Positions 9,310 through 18,641 of a stretch of DNA of 64,000 nucleotides are shown here, piece after piece (within the stretch, counting starts at the first letter, position 1; the number at the start of each line of letters is the position of its first letter). The stretch is from Pseudomonas arcuscaelestis. GTDB lineage: Bacteria; Pseudomonadota; Gammaproteobacteria; Pseudomonadales; Pseudomonadaceae. The stretch covers positions 372,001-436,000 of the forward strand of contig NZ_JACOPV010000003.1 in assembly GCF_016881005.1 (NCBI RefSeq), in the 5' to 3' direction. Made by a program: the position numbers and the translations under genes. The notes beneath the pieces are model-generated. The model was given only the letters and a program-made list of their open reading frames with translations, was not told where the DNA came from and searched no databases.

Positions 9310-11043
9310 ATGCGTGGTCTTTTTCTGCGTTTGGTCGACGCCAACGACCCCGACCTCATGCGCCGTGCCCTGGCCTGGCTGTACAGCTTTGTGCGTCCCC
9401 AGTGGCGGGCGATCGCTGTGCTGCTGGGCTTGTCATTGAGTGCTTCGCTGCTGGTGCTGGCCCAGCCATGGCTGGTCAAGACCTTGATCGATGACGGGCT
9501 GCTGGCGAAGAACTTCGATACCCTGTGGCACATCGCGCTGATCATGATCGCTGCCGGTCTGCTTGGCACCGTGCTGTCGGGGATCAATCGCTACCTGCAC
9601 ACGCGCCTGTCCGGGCGCATCCTGTTCGCCCTGCGCGACGACCTTTATGGTCACCTGCAGCAACTGTCACCGGGCTTCTATGGACGCAAGCGCCTGGGTG
9701 ACATTCTGTCGCGGCTCGATGGAGACGTTGCCGAGATTCAGCGTTTTGCCGTGGACTCGATGTTCTCTGCAGTCTCCAGCCTGATCGGCCTGATCGGTGC
9801 GGTGAGTCTGATGCTGATGCTGTCGTGGCAGTTATCGTTGCTGCTGGCGCTGCTGATTCCCATCGAAGTGCTGTGGCTGCGCTGGATGCGCCGCAAGGTC
9901 GAGCGCGAAGTGCGCAGCCTGCGCGAGCGTTCGGCAGATGTCTCCTCGTTTCTGGTCGAGACTCTGCCTGCCATGAAGTTCATTCAGGCGGCCGGTCAGC
10001 AAAAGCGAGAAGCTGTGCGCCTCGGGTACTTGGGCCAGGGTTACATGGGCCAGTTGCTCAAAGTGCAGGTCACCGAGTTTTTCACTCAAGCGGTGCCGGG
10101 CACCCTGACATCGCTATGCCGCGCCGCGGCGTTTTTGCTGGGCGGATTTTGGGTGATCCAGGGCACCTGGCAATTGGGTGCGCTGATCGCGTTCTCTACT
10201 TACCTGGGTATGGCGGTGGGGCCGGTGCAGAGTCTGCTTGGGCTGTATGTCGCCGTGCAACGCATGGCGGTCAGCCTGATGCGGGTGATGGAACTACAGC
10301 AGGAGCCAGTCACCGTACGCCAGCCCGAATCGCCAGTGCCGATGCCCAAGGGGCCCGGCGAGCTGCGCCTGGAGGGTGTGCATTTCGCCCATGAACAACG
10401 CCGTGGAGCGATACTGACCGACACCCATATCTGTATTACTGCCGGTTTGAAGGTGGCTATCAGCGGCGCCTCGGGGGTCGGCAAGTCGACCTTGATCGAT
10501 CTGCTGCAACGCTTCTACGACCCTGATCAGGGGCGGATTCTGCTCGATGGCGAAGACCTGCGTCACCTCGACCTGCTGGCGGTGCGCGAGCGCATTGCCG
10601 TGGTCAGCCAGGACATTGTGCTGTTTCGCGGCACGCTGGCGCAGAACCTCTGTTACAGCCGCCCGGACGCCAGCCGTGCCGATCTGGAGCGGGTGGTGCA
10701 GTTGACCCACTTGGACAGCCTGGTGCAAAGCTTGCCCATGGGCCTGGACGGTGCACTGGGCGAGCGTGGCCAGCAACTATCTGGAGGGCAGAAGCAGCGT
10801 ATAGCCATTGCCCGGGCGCTGTTGCAGGAGCCGTCGATACTGGTGCTCGACGAGGCGACCTCGGCCGTCGATGAAGCCACTGAACGTGAGGTGATCAAGG
10901 CGATCGACCAGCTGTTTGCCGGACGTACACGCATTCTGATCAGCCATCGCCCGTCGACATTGGCTGATGCCGATGTGCATCTGCACCTGGAAGATGGCCG
11001 CTTGCGCCTTATTCAAAACGAGCCGGTGCGCCATGAACACTGA
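9310..11043 (+). CDS. qhpF: QhpF-like ABC exporter (fused permease-ATPase)
   Basis: A 577-aa half-transporter: an N-terminal membrane domain of about 300 residues with six predicted helices and a C-terminal ATPase with Walker A GASGVGKST, signature LSGGQKQR and Walker B ILVLDEATSAVDE. In characterised QHNDH loci QhpF exports the modified gamma subunit to the periplasm. Start: ATG 9310 is preferred; a TTG at 9301 overlaps the regulator stop. The 3' end overlaps qhpE by 11 nt, implying translational coupling. Family alone would only say lipid/peptide exporter; context makes QhpF likely. Confidence 0.85.
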   Translation: MRGLFLRLVDANDPDLMRRALAWLYSFVRPQWRAIAVLLGLSLSASLLVLAQPWLVKTLIDDGLLAKNFDTLWHIALIMIAAGLLGTVLSGINRYLHTRLSGRILFALRDDLYGHLQQLSPGFYGRKRLGDILSRLDGDVAEIQRFAVDSMFSAVSSLIGLIGAVSLMLMLSWQLSLLLALLIPIEVLWLRWMRRKVEREVRSLRERSADVSSFLVETLPAMKFIQAAGQQKREAVRLGYLGQGYMGQLLKVQVTEFFTQAVPGTLTSLCRAAAFLLGGFWVIQGTWQLGALIAFSTYLGMAVGPVQSLLGLYVAVQRMAVSLMRVMELQQEPVTVRQPESPVPMPKGPGELRLEGVHFAHEQRRGAILTDTHICITAGLKVAISGASGVGKSTLIDLLQRFYDPDQGRILLDGEDLRHLDLLAVRERIAVVSQDIVLFRGTLAQNLCYSRPDASRADLERVVQLTHLDSLVQSLPMGLDGALGERGQQLSGGQKQRIAIARALLQEPSILVLDEATSAVDEATEREVIKAIDQLFAGRTRILISHRPSTLADADVHLHLEDGRLRLIQNEPVRHEH

Positions 11044-11713
11044 GGTGCGCGTTGGCGTGATCGATACCGGCTTTGCGCCTCGGCAGGCCGAAAACATCAC
11101 CGCTGCCCGGCGCTTTTGGATACAGCAGGGTGTGCTCTGCGAGGGGGAGACGCAGGCCGATGCGTTGGGCCATGGCAGTCAAGTACTCGACTGTTTGCTG
11201 GGGCAGGGAGGCTGTGGCGAAGTGCTGGTGGCGCAAGTGTTTACTGAACAGTGGCTGACCTCGGCCCTGCAGGTCAGTGCGGCCCTGTTCTGGCTGGTCG
11301 AGCAGGGCGCGATGTTGATCAACATGAGCCTCGGCCTGCAACAGGATCGCCACGTGCTGCGCGCGGCCTGTGCCGCGGCTGTCGAGGCGGGCGTGCTGCT
11401 CTGTGCTTCGAGCCCGGCGCGCGGGGCGCCGGTGTATCCGGCCAGCTATCCGGGGGTCATTCGCGTGACTGGCGACGCGCGCTGCCGCCCTGGACAATGG
11501 TCGCGGCTGGACACGACCCAGGCAGACTTTGGTGCACAGGTTGATCCGTCCTCCGGTCGGGCTGGCGCAAGTTTGGCCAGTGCCGCTTTGTGTGGCCAGG
11601 TCCGCCGGTTTTTGAGCCTGCAACCGGCTGCCGGCCGTGAGCAGGTGCTAGTCTATCTGCGCGATAACGCGGCATTTGTCGGCCCGGAGCGCCGGAGGAG
11701 CGAGCATGACTGA
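11033..11713 (+). CDS. qhpE: QhpE subtilisin-like maturation protease
   Basis: A 226-aa compact subtilase without signal peptide, hence cytoplasmic. Catalytic triad is visible: Asp11 in VIDTG, His47 in GHGSQ, Ser180 in AGASLASA. In known QHNDH systems QhpE removes the 28-residue leader of the gamma subunit after thioether formation. It is shorter than secreted subtilisins because it lacks prepeptide and propeptide. Start chosen at ATG 11033, overlapping the qhpF stop; its own end overlaps qhpG by 8 nt. Confidence 0.87.
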   Translation: MNTEVRVGVIDTGFAPRQAENITAARRFWIQQGVLCEGETQADALGHGSQVLDCLLGQGGCGEVLVAQVFTEQWLTSALQVSAALFWLVEQGAMLINMSLGLQQDRHVLRAACAAAVEAGVLLCASSPARGAPVYPASYPGVIRVTGDARCRPGQWSRLDTTQADFGAQVDPSSGRAGASLASAALCGQVRRFLSLQPAAGREQVLVYLRDNAAFVGPERRRSEHD

Positions 11714-13010
11714 GCCACGTATTGTGGTGCTCGGCGCCGGCCCTGCGGGTGCGGCAACTGCCATGGGTTTACAGCGACTGGGTTACCGGGTGCAGGTCGT
11801 CTCCGATTGGCGTCGGTTCGACGCGGTGGAAGGGGTATCGCAGCGCGTGCTGGAAGGGCTGCGCCATGCCGGCTTGGGCAAGGCACTGGAGCAGGCTGCG
11901 ATGCCTTCAAAGCGCAGGGTGGAGTGGAATGGCCAGCGCCAATGGCTCAATCAGGAATGCCTGCTTGATCGCAGTCGCTTCGATCAAGCGCTGCGCGAAG
12001 ACTTGCGTCACGCGGGTGTCGAGGTGATCGAAGCACGCGTAGCTGATCTGCGTAGCAGCGTCGACGGCCACCAGGTGCAACTGCACGATGGCAGATTGCT
12101 GACAGCCGGGTTTCTGGTTGAGGCACGCGGGCGCCAAGCGCCGTTGGCCGCCAGCCGCCTGCGCGGACCCGAGAGTGTCAGCCTGCTCAATCTCTGGCGT
12201 GAGCAACCGGGTGAGCCGCTATCGGCGGTAGAAAGCCTCGCCGACGGTTGGGCCTGGATGGCGCGCCTGGCCGATGGCCGGTGCTATTGGCAGATCAGCC
12301 TGGACAGCAGCGCCGGTGCACTGCCGGCCAAGGCGCAACTGGCCGAGTATTGTGCCCAGCGTCGGCGCCAATCGGCGTTGGTCGCCGAAATGTTTGGCGC
12401 CGCAGCCACCCAGGCCGCGCAGGTCTATGCGCGCAGCAGCACGGCGATTCTTGCCGGCCAGTGCGCCGCGGACAATTGGCTGCGCGTCGGTGATGCGGCG
12501 ATGGCCGTGGACCCGCTGTCCGGCAACGGCATTTTCCAGTCGTTGTCGTCGGCGTTGCAGGCGCCTGCGGTGATCAACACGTTACTGCGCCGTCCTCGAC
12601 ACAAGGCGTTGGCCCTGCGCTTTCATCAGGAGCGCATCGAGCAACTGTTCTTGCGTTTCGCCCGTATCGGCAGGGACTTCTATGCCCAGGAGCTGGGCAA
12701 GGTCGGCCAAGCATTTTGGGACAAGCGCCAAAGCTGGCCGGATACCCAGCCGCTTCATCTGGCTGCCGACTACCGCCAGTTGCGGGTCGAGCGTCGGCCG
12801 GTGGTGAGCGATGGTTTCATCGATGAGGCCGAGGTGGTGGTCAGTGCAGACCAACCCCTGGGCATTTGGCACTTGCAGGGTGTGCCGTTGGCACCAGTGG
12901 TCAATGGCCTGCGAGGCGGGCAAGGGGTCGAGCAGTTGCTGGGCTCAAGGTCTGCTGCCGAGCAGGCCATGCTGCGCAACTGGCTGGCTGCGCAGGGTTA
13001 TCAGGGCTGA
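11706..13010 (+). CDS. qhpG: QhpG FAD-dependent monooxygenase for tryptophylquinone formation
   Basis: A 434-aa flavoprotein with dinucleotide motif LGAGPAGAATA (about residues 7-17) and the second FAD motif GDAAMAVDPLSGNG typical of tryptophan-halogenase/geranylgeranyl-reductase relatives. In QHNDH biogenesis QhpG hydroxylates the Trp that becomes the quinone of cysteine tryptophylquinone. Start ATG 11706 follows GGAGGAGCGAGC. Last gene of the qhpF-E-G block; its stop faces that of the convergent porin gene with only 4 nt between. Confidence 0.87.
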   Translation: MTEPRIVVLGAGPAGAATAMGLQRLGYRVQVVSDWRRFDAVEGVSQRVLEGLRHAGLGKALEQAAMPSKRRVEWNGQRQWLNQECLLDRSRFDQALREDLRHAGVEVIEARVADLRSSVDGHQVQLHDGRLLTAGFLVEARGRQAPLAASRLRGPESVSLLNLWREQPGEPLSAVESLADGWAWMARLADGRCYWQISLDSSAGALPAKAQLAEYCAQRRRQSALVAEMFGAAATQAAQVYARSSTAILAGQCAADNWLRVGDAAMAVDPLSGNGIFQSLSSALQAPAVINTLLRRPRHKALALRFHQERIEQLFLRFARIGRDFYAQELGKVGQAFWDKRQSWPDTQPLHLAADYRQLRVERRPVVSDGFIDEAEVVVSADQPLGIWHLQGVPLAPVVNGLRGGQGVEQLLGSRSAAEQAMLRNWLAAQGYQG

Positions 13011-13014
13011 CACC

Positions 13015-14328
13015 TCAGAAGAAGGTGCCCACCAACAACTGCAGGTAGGTGCTGGTGTCGCTGCTGCCCAACTGTACGCCGCCGTCTTCGGCACTGCGCT
13101 CGGGTTTATAGAGACCCACCAGCGGGCTGATCAGCCAATGGTCATTGACCATCCATTCCAGATACAGGTCCAGTTCGCGGCCGCCGAGGTTGCCACGGTC
13201 CTTGTCCAGTGTGGCAAAGTCGTAATACAGCGCGCCCACCGTTAAATTCTCGCGCGGCTTGGCCTTCAAGGCCAGGTGATGGACTTGGGAGTTGGTGTTG
13301 AAGGGGCCGGCGTAGTTGGCCGCCACTTCGCCCTGGAACCAGGTGCCATAGCCTCGGCTGGCGCCGTAGAACAGCGGGTCGAATGATTCAGAAAAACGGC
13401 TGTAGCGATAGCTGGCCGCCGGTGTCCAGGCGACATCGGAGAAGGTCCATCCCGCTTCCACATACCAGGCGTTTTCGCGTCCGCTGTCTTTGTCTTGGGT
13501 GACGTATTCGGCGGCCACGTCCAGGTTCTTGATACCCAGGCTGCTGCGCCCGCGCAGGCTGACAGTGTCCATGCCGTCGCGTTCCTCAAGGCCGAGGATC
13601 GATGCGTAGCGCTGGTCGACGTCCATGCCGTGAATCCAGGACAGGCCGAGGGTGCCGGCATCGCTGATATGTTCGATGTTGGCGACGGCAAGTTCAGTAT
13701 CGGCCTGATAGTGGTTATCGGATTTAAGCCAGATCAGGTCGCCGCGCAGGCCGTCGCTGCCGCCCAGGCGCAGCACAGCGGTGCGGTCGAAAGCTTTGCG
13801 CGCGGCCAGGTAATAGGCGCCGCCGCGGTTGAAGTTGGCGCCCAGGTCAACCTTGCCGAGGTTGACCGGATCGCCCTGGATGAGAAAGCCCTCACCGAGG
13901 GTCACCACTTGCCGGCCGCCAGAGATGTCCACGCCGTTTTCCCCCAACGCCGGGAACAGGTTGTCGGAACGCCAGCCCAGGTAGGCGTCCTCGACTGCGG
14001 TGCGGCGCTCGCTGCCCAGGGTCAGGCCGGCGGCATCACCATCGCCCCAGGTGGCAGAGCTGAGCAAAGAGAATGCGCCGTAGAGGCTGCCGATGTCGGC
14101 AGAGGCCTGGCTACCGCTCAGCCCATACTTGGCGTAACCCTCGCGCCAGGCGCTGCTGCCGGGCTGGCGGTTACCGCCGATGGCATAGCTTTCGTCGCTG
14201 TGAAACACGCCAAACAGCGCTTCAAGGTCGGCATTCAGAACGCTGCCATCCTTGTTATAAAGCTCGTGGGCCTGGGAGGTTCCGGCCAGCAAGGCCAGGG
14301 CGAGAAGGGTGCGGTTGGTGCGAATCAT
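13015..14328 (-). CDS. Alginate-export-like outer-membrane porin
   Basis: A 437-aa protein with signal peptide MIRTNRTLLALALLAGTSQA followed by HE. The remainder shows alternating aromatic/hydrophobic beta-strand patterning and ends in LLVGTFF with a terminal Phe, as in outer-membrane barrels. It resembles the alginate_exp family of 16-18-stranded porins. Start ATG 14328 has AAGGAG 7 nt upstream; an upstream in-frame extension lacks this. It follows the aldehyde dehydrogenase gene by 117 nt on the same strand and is probably cotranscribed from the sigma-54 promoter at 15976-15991. Likely a substrate (amine) uptake channel; specificity is a guess. Confidence 0.7.
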   Translation of the reverse strand: MIRTNRTLLALALLAGTSQAHELYNKDGSVLNADLEALFGVFHSDESYAIGGNRQPGSSAWREGYAKYGLSGSQASADIGSLYGAFSLLSSATWGDGDAAGLTLGSERRTAVEDAYLGWRSDNLFPALGENGVDISGGRQVVTLGEGFLIQGDPVNLGKVDLGANFNRGGAYYLAARKAFDRTAVLRLGGSDGLRGDLIWLKSDNHYQADTELAVANIEHISDAGTLGLSWIHGMDVDQRYASILGLEERDGMDTVSLRGRSSLGIKNLDVAAEYVTQDKDSGRENAWYVEAGWTFSDVAWTPAASYRYSRFSESFDPLFYGASRGYGTWFQGEVAANYAGPFNTNSQVHHLALKAKPRENLTVGALYYDFATLDKDRGNLGGRELDLYLEWMVNDHWLISPLVGLYKPERSAEDGGVQLGSSDTSTYLQLLVGTFF

Positions 14329-14445
14329 CGGGTGCTCCTTGTTGTTCTTATTGGGGATGGAACGCAAAACGACAGGCCGCTGCCTGGCACAGCAGCCGAG
14401 GACACCGCCGTAAGGCAGCCGCTGCTACTGGGCCAGGCGAACGTT

Positions 14446-15939
14446 TCAGAGCTTGATAAGGACCGATTTGAGCTCGGTGTAGTGCTCGATGGCGGCGGCG
14501 CCCATCTCCCGGCCCACGCCGGAGAGTTTGTAGCCGCCGAACGGCAGTGCCGGGTCCAGCGCGCTGTGACAGTTGACCCACACCGAGCCGGACTTGATGC
14601 GCGGGATCATCCGGTGCACCGCCGACAGGTCATTGGACCAGATGCTCGCGCCCAGGCCGTACGGGTTGTCGTTGGCCAGGCGTACCGCTTCATCGAGGTC
14701 ATCGAAAGGCATGGCCACCAGTACTGGGCCGAAGATTTCTTCCTGCACCAGGCGGTGCTGCTGGTCGACATCGACGATCACCGTCGGCTTGACGAAGTAG
14801 CCAGGGCCAAAGCTGTCGCCGCCGCAGGCTATGGTGGCACCGAGTTCGCGGCCCAGTTCGATATAGCGACTGACGCGCTCCTGTTGCTTGGCCGAAACCA
14901 GCGGGCCCATCTGCACGCTTGGGTCCAGGCCGTTGCCCAGCTTCATGCCATTGGCGATACCAGCGATGTCGGCGATCACATTGTCGAAGTGCTTGCGATG
15001 CACATACAGGCGCGAGCCGGCGCAGCACACCTGGCCCTGGTTGAAGAAGATCGCGCTGGCGGCACCGGCGGCGGCTTCTTGCAGGTTGGCATCGGCCATG
15101 ACGATGGTCGGCGACTTGCCGCCCAGCTCGAGGGTAACGCGGGTCATGTTATCCATCGCCGCTTTGCCGATCTGCTTGCCGACTTCGGTGGAACCGGTGA
15201 AGGTGAGTTTATCCACGCCGGGGTGACGAGTGAGGGCCACGCCGGCGTTCAGGCCGGTGCCGGTAATGACGTTGAAGACGCCTGCCGGGTAACCGGCTTC
15301 CAGCACCAGGGACGCCAGCTTGAGGGCGGTAAGCGGGGTTTCGTCAGCTGGTTTGAGGACCACCGTGCAGCCGGTGGCCAAGGCCGGGCCGAGCTTCCAG
15401 CAGGCCAGCAGCAGCGGGAAGTTCCAGGCAACAATCGCCCCGACCACACCGACCGCTTCGCGGCGGATAAAACCGTGGAACTGGTCATTGGGCATCAACG
15501 GCAACGAAGCCTCGACGGTCGAGCCTTCAATCTTGGTTGCCCAGCCGGCCATGTAGCGCAGGAAATCGACCGCCAGTTGTACATCCATGACCTGGGCCAC
15601 GGCAGCACTTTTGCCGTTGTTCAGGCACTCGAGCTCGGCCAGTTCCTGCGCGTCGCGTTCCATCAGGTCGGCCAGGCGCCAGAGCAGGTTCTGGCGTTCC
15701 CGTGGACGCATGCGGCTCCAGGCTGAATCGTCGAAAGCCTGGCGCGCGGCGCGCACGGCCAGATCGACATCCTCGCTGCTGGCGGCGGGAACATTACCTA
15801 GAATTTCACCTGTTGCCGGGTTACGAAAGCTCATGGTGTTGCCGCTGGCCGCGTCGCGCCATTGCTCACCGATGAGCATTTTCAGCGGACCGCTGGCGAA
15901 GGCGCGGGTCTGCGCGAGGATAGGCAATTCGATAGACAT
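14446..15939 (-). CDS. NAD(P)+-dependent aldehyde dehydrogenase of the amine catabolic locus
   Basis: A 497-aa complete class ALDH protein. Landmarks: AWNFPLLLACWKLGPALATG, FTGSTEVGK, VTLELGGKSP with the general-base Glu, and FNQGQVCCAGSR with the nucleophile Cys. QHNDH yields aldehydes in the periplasm from primary amines; a linked ALDH converts them to acids, so this enzyme is the expected next step (phenylacetaldehyde-, butanal- or hexanal-like substrates). Start: ATG 15939; upstream Met in the same frame lacks a ribosome site. A strong sigma-54 promoter lies 37 nt upstream. Confidence 0.88.
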   Translation of the reverse strand: MSIELPILAQTRAFASGPLKMLIGEQWRDAASGNTMSFRNPATGEILGNVPAASSEDVDLAVRAARQAFDDSAWSRMRPRERQNLLWRLADLMERDAQELAELECLNNGKSAAVAQVMDVQLAVDFLRYMAGWATKIEGSTVEASLPLMPNDQFHGFIRREAVGVVGAIVAWNFPLLLACWKLGPALATGCTVVLKPADETPLTALKLASLVLEAGYPAGVFNVITGTGLNAGVALTRHPGVDKLTFTGSTEVGKQIGKAAMDNMTRVTLELGGKSPTIVMADANLQEAAAGAASAIFFNQGQVCCAGSRLYVHRKHFDNVIADIAGIANGMKLGNGLDPSVQMGPLVSAKQQERVSRYIELGRELGATIACGGDSFGPGYFVKPTVIVDVDQQHRLVQEEIFGPVLVAMPFDDLDEAVRLANDNPYGLGASIWSNDLSAVHRMIPRIKSGSVWVNCHSALDPALPFGGYKLSGVGREMGAAAIEHYTELKSVLIKL

Positions 15940-15975
15940 GTGTCGGCTCTCGTTGGGGAGTATTGCCAAGCCCAA

Positions 15976-15991
15976 CGCAACCGTCGTGCCA
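15976..15991 (-). promoter_or_regulatory. Sigma-54 (-24/-12) promoter of the aldehyde dehydrogenase gene
   Basis: The minus strand reads TTGGCACGACGGTTGCG, matching the consensus TGGCAC-N5-TTGC exactly. A transcription start about 12 nt downstream would leave a leader of roughly 25 nt before ATG 15939. It is divergent to a second sigma-54 promoter at 16210-16225. Confidence 0.8.
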
Positions 15992-16105
15992 ACGCCGCAA
16001 TAGCGCTATAAGCTCTTGATAAATATATACTAATTTTTACAGTGCGGGATTTTCGAGAGCTAATGCCTGTAGCAGTTTGAGATGTATCAGGCGGTGGATG
16101 AGACA

Positions 16106-16132
16106 GTGTCGCAAGCTGGCACGGGTGTCGCA
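16106..16132. promoter_or_regulatory. Direct repeats GTGTCGCA, candidate activator sites between divergent sigma-54 promoters
   Basis: GTGTCGCA occurs at 16106-16113 and 16125-16132, 19 nt apart, about 80-150 nt from both flanking -24/-12 promoters, the usual distance for enhancer-binding protein sites. The first copy is preceded by GACA, making GACAGTGTC. A TGGCAC within this region (16117) resembles a -24 element but its downstream TCGCA is imperfect, so it is included here rather than as a promoter. Confidence 0.35.
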
Positions 16133-16209
16133 GAACGTAACGTTCGCCGTTCCCCCACATCTGTCGTTGATGCTCGCTAAGTAATTGGTTGTTCAACGGT
16201 TTACCAGAT

Positions 16210-16225
16210 TGGCACGTAACTTGTG
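16210..16225 (+). promoter_or_regulatory. Sigma-54 promoter upstream of the CcmF-like gene
   Basis: The plus strand reads TTGGCACGTAACTTGTG, i.e. TGGCAC-N5-TTGTG, with one deviation from the TTGC element. The predicted start lies about 20 nt before the GTG start codon at 16259. Confidence 0.7.
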
Positions 16226-16258
16226 TAGTCGAGCAGACAATAACAAGGAGTGGCCTAC

Positions 16259-18451
16259 GTGAGTGATCTACGACGCAGTGGCTGGGTGCAATGGGTAATC
16301 GGCTTGGCGCTGAGCAGCACGCTGCTGTGGTTCCTGCCCCAGATCGGCAACCTGCTCTTGGTGATGATTGCCGGTCTCATTGTGCTGGGGGCTTTGCGAC
16401 CCTTCCTGCGTCTTGGCTGCTGGCGGTTTGCATTGGCGGCTTTGTATGGCGCCTGCTTGAGCTTGGTCCTGCACCTGCTCGCCGATGATTTTCACCTGCG
16501 CTACATCTGGCTCTACAGCAGCGCCGCGTTACCGTCCTATTTGAAAATGTCCAACCTCTGGGGCGGCGATGAGGGCACGGTGCTGTTGCTGGCGACCTTG
16601 TGCATGACCATCGGTATACGCAATGCTGCTTTACCCGGCTGGAGCGGACGTAGCAACGCGCTGGTCGCCGCCTGGTACACCCTGGCCGCGGCTTGGCTCG
16701 GGCCCTTTACGGCGACTCCGCCCGACTGGCTTGCGGCCCAGCAGAGTCAGGGCATGAACGCCCATCTACAAACCATTTGGATGGCCTTTCACGCGCCGTT
16801 GATTCTTGCGGCTTACGCCTGGGCCATCGCCCCAGCCGGCGTTGCACTCGACGCTTTGAAGGGTGCCAGTGACAGCTATGGGCGAGTGGCCTCGAGCTAC
16901 AGCAGGCGCTCCTGGTTGGTGCTGACTGCCGGCATCGGCATGGGCATGGTCTGGGCGCTAGAGGACTTTACCTTTGGCCAACTCTGGCATTGGGACCCGG
17001 TGCAGACGTCCGCGTTTATAGTTTGGGCAATGTTGGGTGCGGTGCTGCATGGCGCCAGACGCTGGCGCCCGACCGCCCACAACCAGCGCCTGTTGCCGAT
17101 GCTAAGTGTGCTGACGGCCGCGCTGGCGTGCATGGCTTTGTCGGTGACACGCAGTGAAGTGGTGGCCAGCTCTCATCGCTACATCGGCACCACGTCATGG
17201 CTGAGCCACCTGGCGTTGGCTGCGGTGCTGATTTGCCTGTTGCTGGTGTATGCCTGGAAAGCCTTCGCGCGTTCCAGCAAAGGCCTGAAGAAGGTCCGCC
17301 GTTCGGCCTCGGACTGGGGGCTCGACCTGTCGATCTGGCTGTTTGCCGGGGCAGCATTGATTGCAGCCGCTGCGCTGCTCAATGCGCATATCGGCCAGTG
17401 GCTGCAGATGGAAAAAGCGTCTGAGTTGAAACCTTTCTTCGAAACCTTGATGACCTGGGCCAGCGCCGCGGAAATGGCCGATTTGCGCCGTGCATTCGAT
17501 CACTGGGATGTGGATGGTCACGGGCTTGGCAAGTGGCTGACGCCGGTGATCGCCCTGTTGGGCTTGATCGGCGGCTGGGTTTTTCTGCGCCGCTGCCTGC
17601 GTGCGCAGTGGGCAACCCTTATCACCCTGGCGATGGCTTTGTGGGTGGCGCTGACAGCCTGGCGCGGCGGCTGGCTGACGCCACGCTATCGCGGCGAGGG
17701 CGTGTTATCGCAAAGCATCGTCGATGTACTGCCCTGGCTCGACGCTGCCTTGCTGTCGGCACTGTTCCTGCTGGCGGCGTGCATCACCTGGGGCGCGGTC
17801 GTGCTGTGGCGCAGTCGCAGGCTCGGTACCCTGCGCCATACCGGGCCGCTGGCACTGATTCACGGCGGCGCCGTGATAGCGCTGGTCGGCGGCCTGCTGG
17901 CTACCGCCTTGAATACTTACATGCCGATCAATATCGCGCCTGCCAGCGCTGCGCACGCCTGGCATCGGGTCGCGGAGCAGATGCAGGTACGCGTACTGCC
18001 GATCAGCAGCGAGTCGAATTTCTCAGGCTACCGCGCGGTGGCTCAGGTCGAGCTGCGCAACGAAGGCCAAACTATTGCCGGTCACGCCTTGTTCCAGGAC
18101 GGACGCGAGCTGCCGCCCGCGTATCAGGGGCCGGTGCGTCAACTGTGCGAGATCCTCGATTACCGTTATGCGCGTCACGTCGGTGACCCCGGCTATGTAT
18201 TGCATCCGTTCATCGTGCGCGGCTGGGTCGAAGACCTGCAGGTCTGGGTGCCGGCTTCGCCCCGATTGATGCAGGCTGGGAGCACCGCTTCAGGTGACAC
18301 AGAGGCCAGCTATGGGGTAGTGGTGGTGCGTCGATATCCGTTTGTTTCGTTGGTCTGGATTGGCCTGCTGGCGATGGTGTTCGGTGTTCTGGCGCTGCCA
18401 GGCCACGGCCATTCTTCCCGGCGCAACACCTCGCACGTGTCTCAGAGTTAG
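16259..18451 (+). CDS. CcmF/NrfE-like heme lyase subunit dedicated to the amine dehydrogenase
   Basis: A 730-aa polytopic membrane protein with more than ten hydrophobic segments. Two heme-handling tryptophan motifs of the CcmF/CcsA superfamily are visible: NLWGGDEGTVLLLA (about residues 100-112) and QLWHWDPVQTSAF (about 241-253). The family attaches heme to apocytochrome c in the periplasm. Its position directly before qhpA, a di-heme c protein, and behind its own sigma-54 promoter suggests a dedicated lyase. Start GTG 16259 has AAGGAG 8 nt upstream; a GTG at 16250 would overlap that site. It is shorter and more divergent than housekeeping CcmF, and no CcmH/G partners are next to it. Confidence 0.8.
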   Translation: MSDLRRSGWVQWVIGLALSSTLLWFLPQIGNLLLVMIAGLIVLGALRPFLRLGCWRFALAALYGACLSLVLHLLADDFHLRYIWLYSSAALPSYLKMSNLWGGDEGTVLLLATLCMTIGIRNAALPGWSGRSNALVAAWYTLAAAWLGPFTATPPDWLAAQQSQGMNAHLQTIWMAFHAPLILAAYAWAIAPAGVALDALKGASDSYGRVASSYSRRSWLVLTAGIGMGMVWALEDFTFGQLWHWDPVQTSAFIVWAMLGAVLHGARRWRPTAHNQRLLPMLSVLTAALACMALSVTRSEVVASSHRYIGTTSWLSHLALAAVLICLLLVYAWKAFARSSKGLKKVRRSASDWGLDLSIWLFAGAALIAAAALLNAHIGQWLQMEKASELKPFFETLMTWASAAEMADLRRAFDHWDVDGHGLGKWLTPVIALLGLIGGWVFLRRCLRAQWATLITLAMALWVALTAWRGGWLTPRYRGEGVLSQSIVDVLPWLDAALLSALFLLAACITWGAVVLWRSRRLGTLRHTGPLALIHGGAVIALVGGLLATALNTYMPINIAPASAAHAWHRVAEQMQVRVLPISSESNFSGYRAVAQVELRNEGQTIAGHALFQDGRELPPAYQGPVRQLCEILDYRYARHVGDPGYVLHPFIVRGWVEDLQVWVPASPRLMQAGSTASGDTEASYGVVVVRRYPFVSLVWIGLLAMVFGVLALPGHGHSSRRNTSHVSQS

Positions 18452-18473
18452 ACAGGGTTCGCGAAATTAGACA
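18448..18473. promoter_or_regulatory. Direct repeats TTAGACA upstream of qhpA, candidate activator site
   Basis: TTAGACA occurs at 18448-18454 and 18467-18473, again 19 nt apart, about 80-100 nt before the -24/-12 promoter at 18550. The spacing equals that of the GTGTCGCA pair at 16106, and both contain a GACA/TGTC half-site. Shared recognition by the sigma-54 activator is an inference. Confidence 0.35.
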
Positions 18474-18549
18474 CCGGTAACGCAGTGATTCCCCCTGCAG
18501 TTCGCTTGTGTTGGAGGTAACTGGCTGTTTTGCATGGCTTTATGCGTTC

Positions 18550-18565
18550 TGGCATGCGACATGCT
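18550..18565 (+). promoter_or_regulatory. Sigma-54 promoter upstream of qhpA
   Basis: TGGCAT-GCGAC-ATGCT keeps the invariant GG and GC dinucleotides with exactly 10 nt between them. The -24 and -12 elements each have one mismatch. A start near 18577 would give a ~65-nt leader before the qhpA start at 18642. Confidence 0.65.
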
Positions 18566-18641
18566 TTGTGTGATGTAGCTGTGTGCTAAAACCCTCGAAG
18601 GGTGCGGAAAATTTTAACAACAATACCGTGGAGGCCTGACC

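Noticed and set aside
13495..15726. 743-aa plus-strand ORF across the porin and aldehyde dehydrogenase genes
   Set aside because: It spans two well-supported genes on the opposite strand and has no recognisable domain.
16117..16132. A third sigma-54 promoter in the ALDH-CcmF divergent region
   Set aside because: TGGCAC is present but the -12 element reads TCGCA, and two better-placed promoters already account for both genes.
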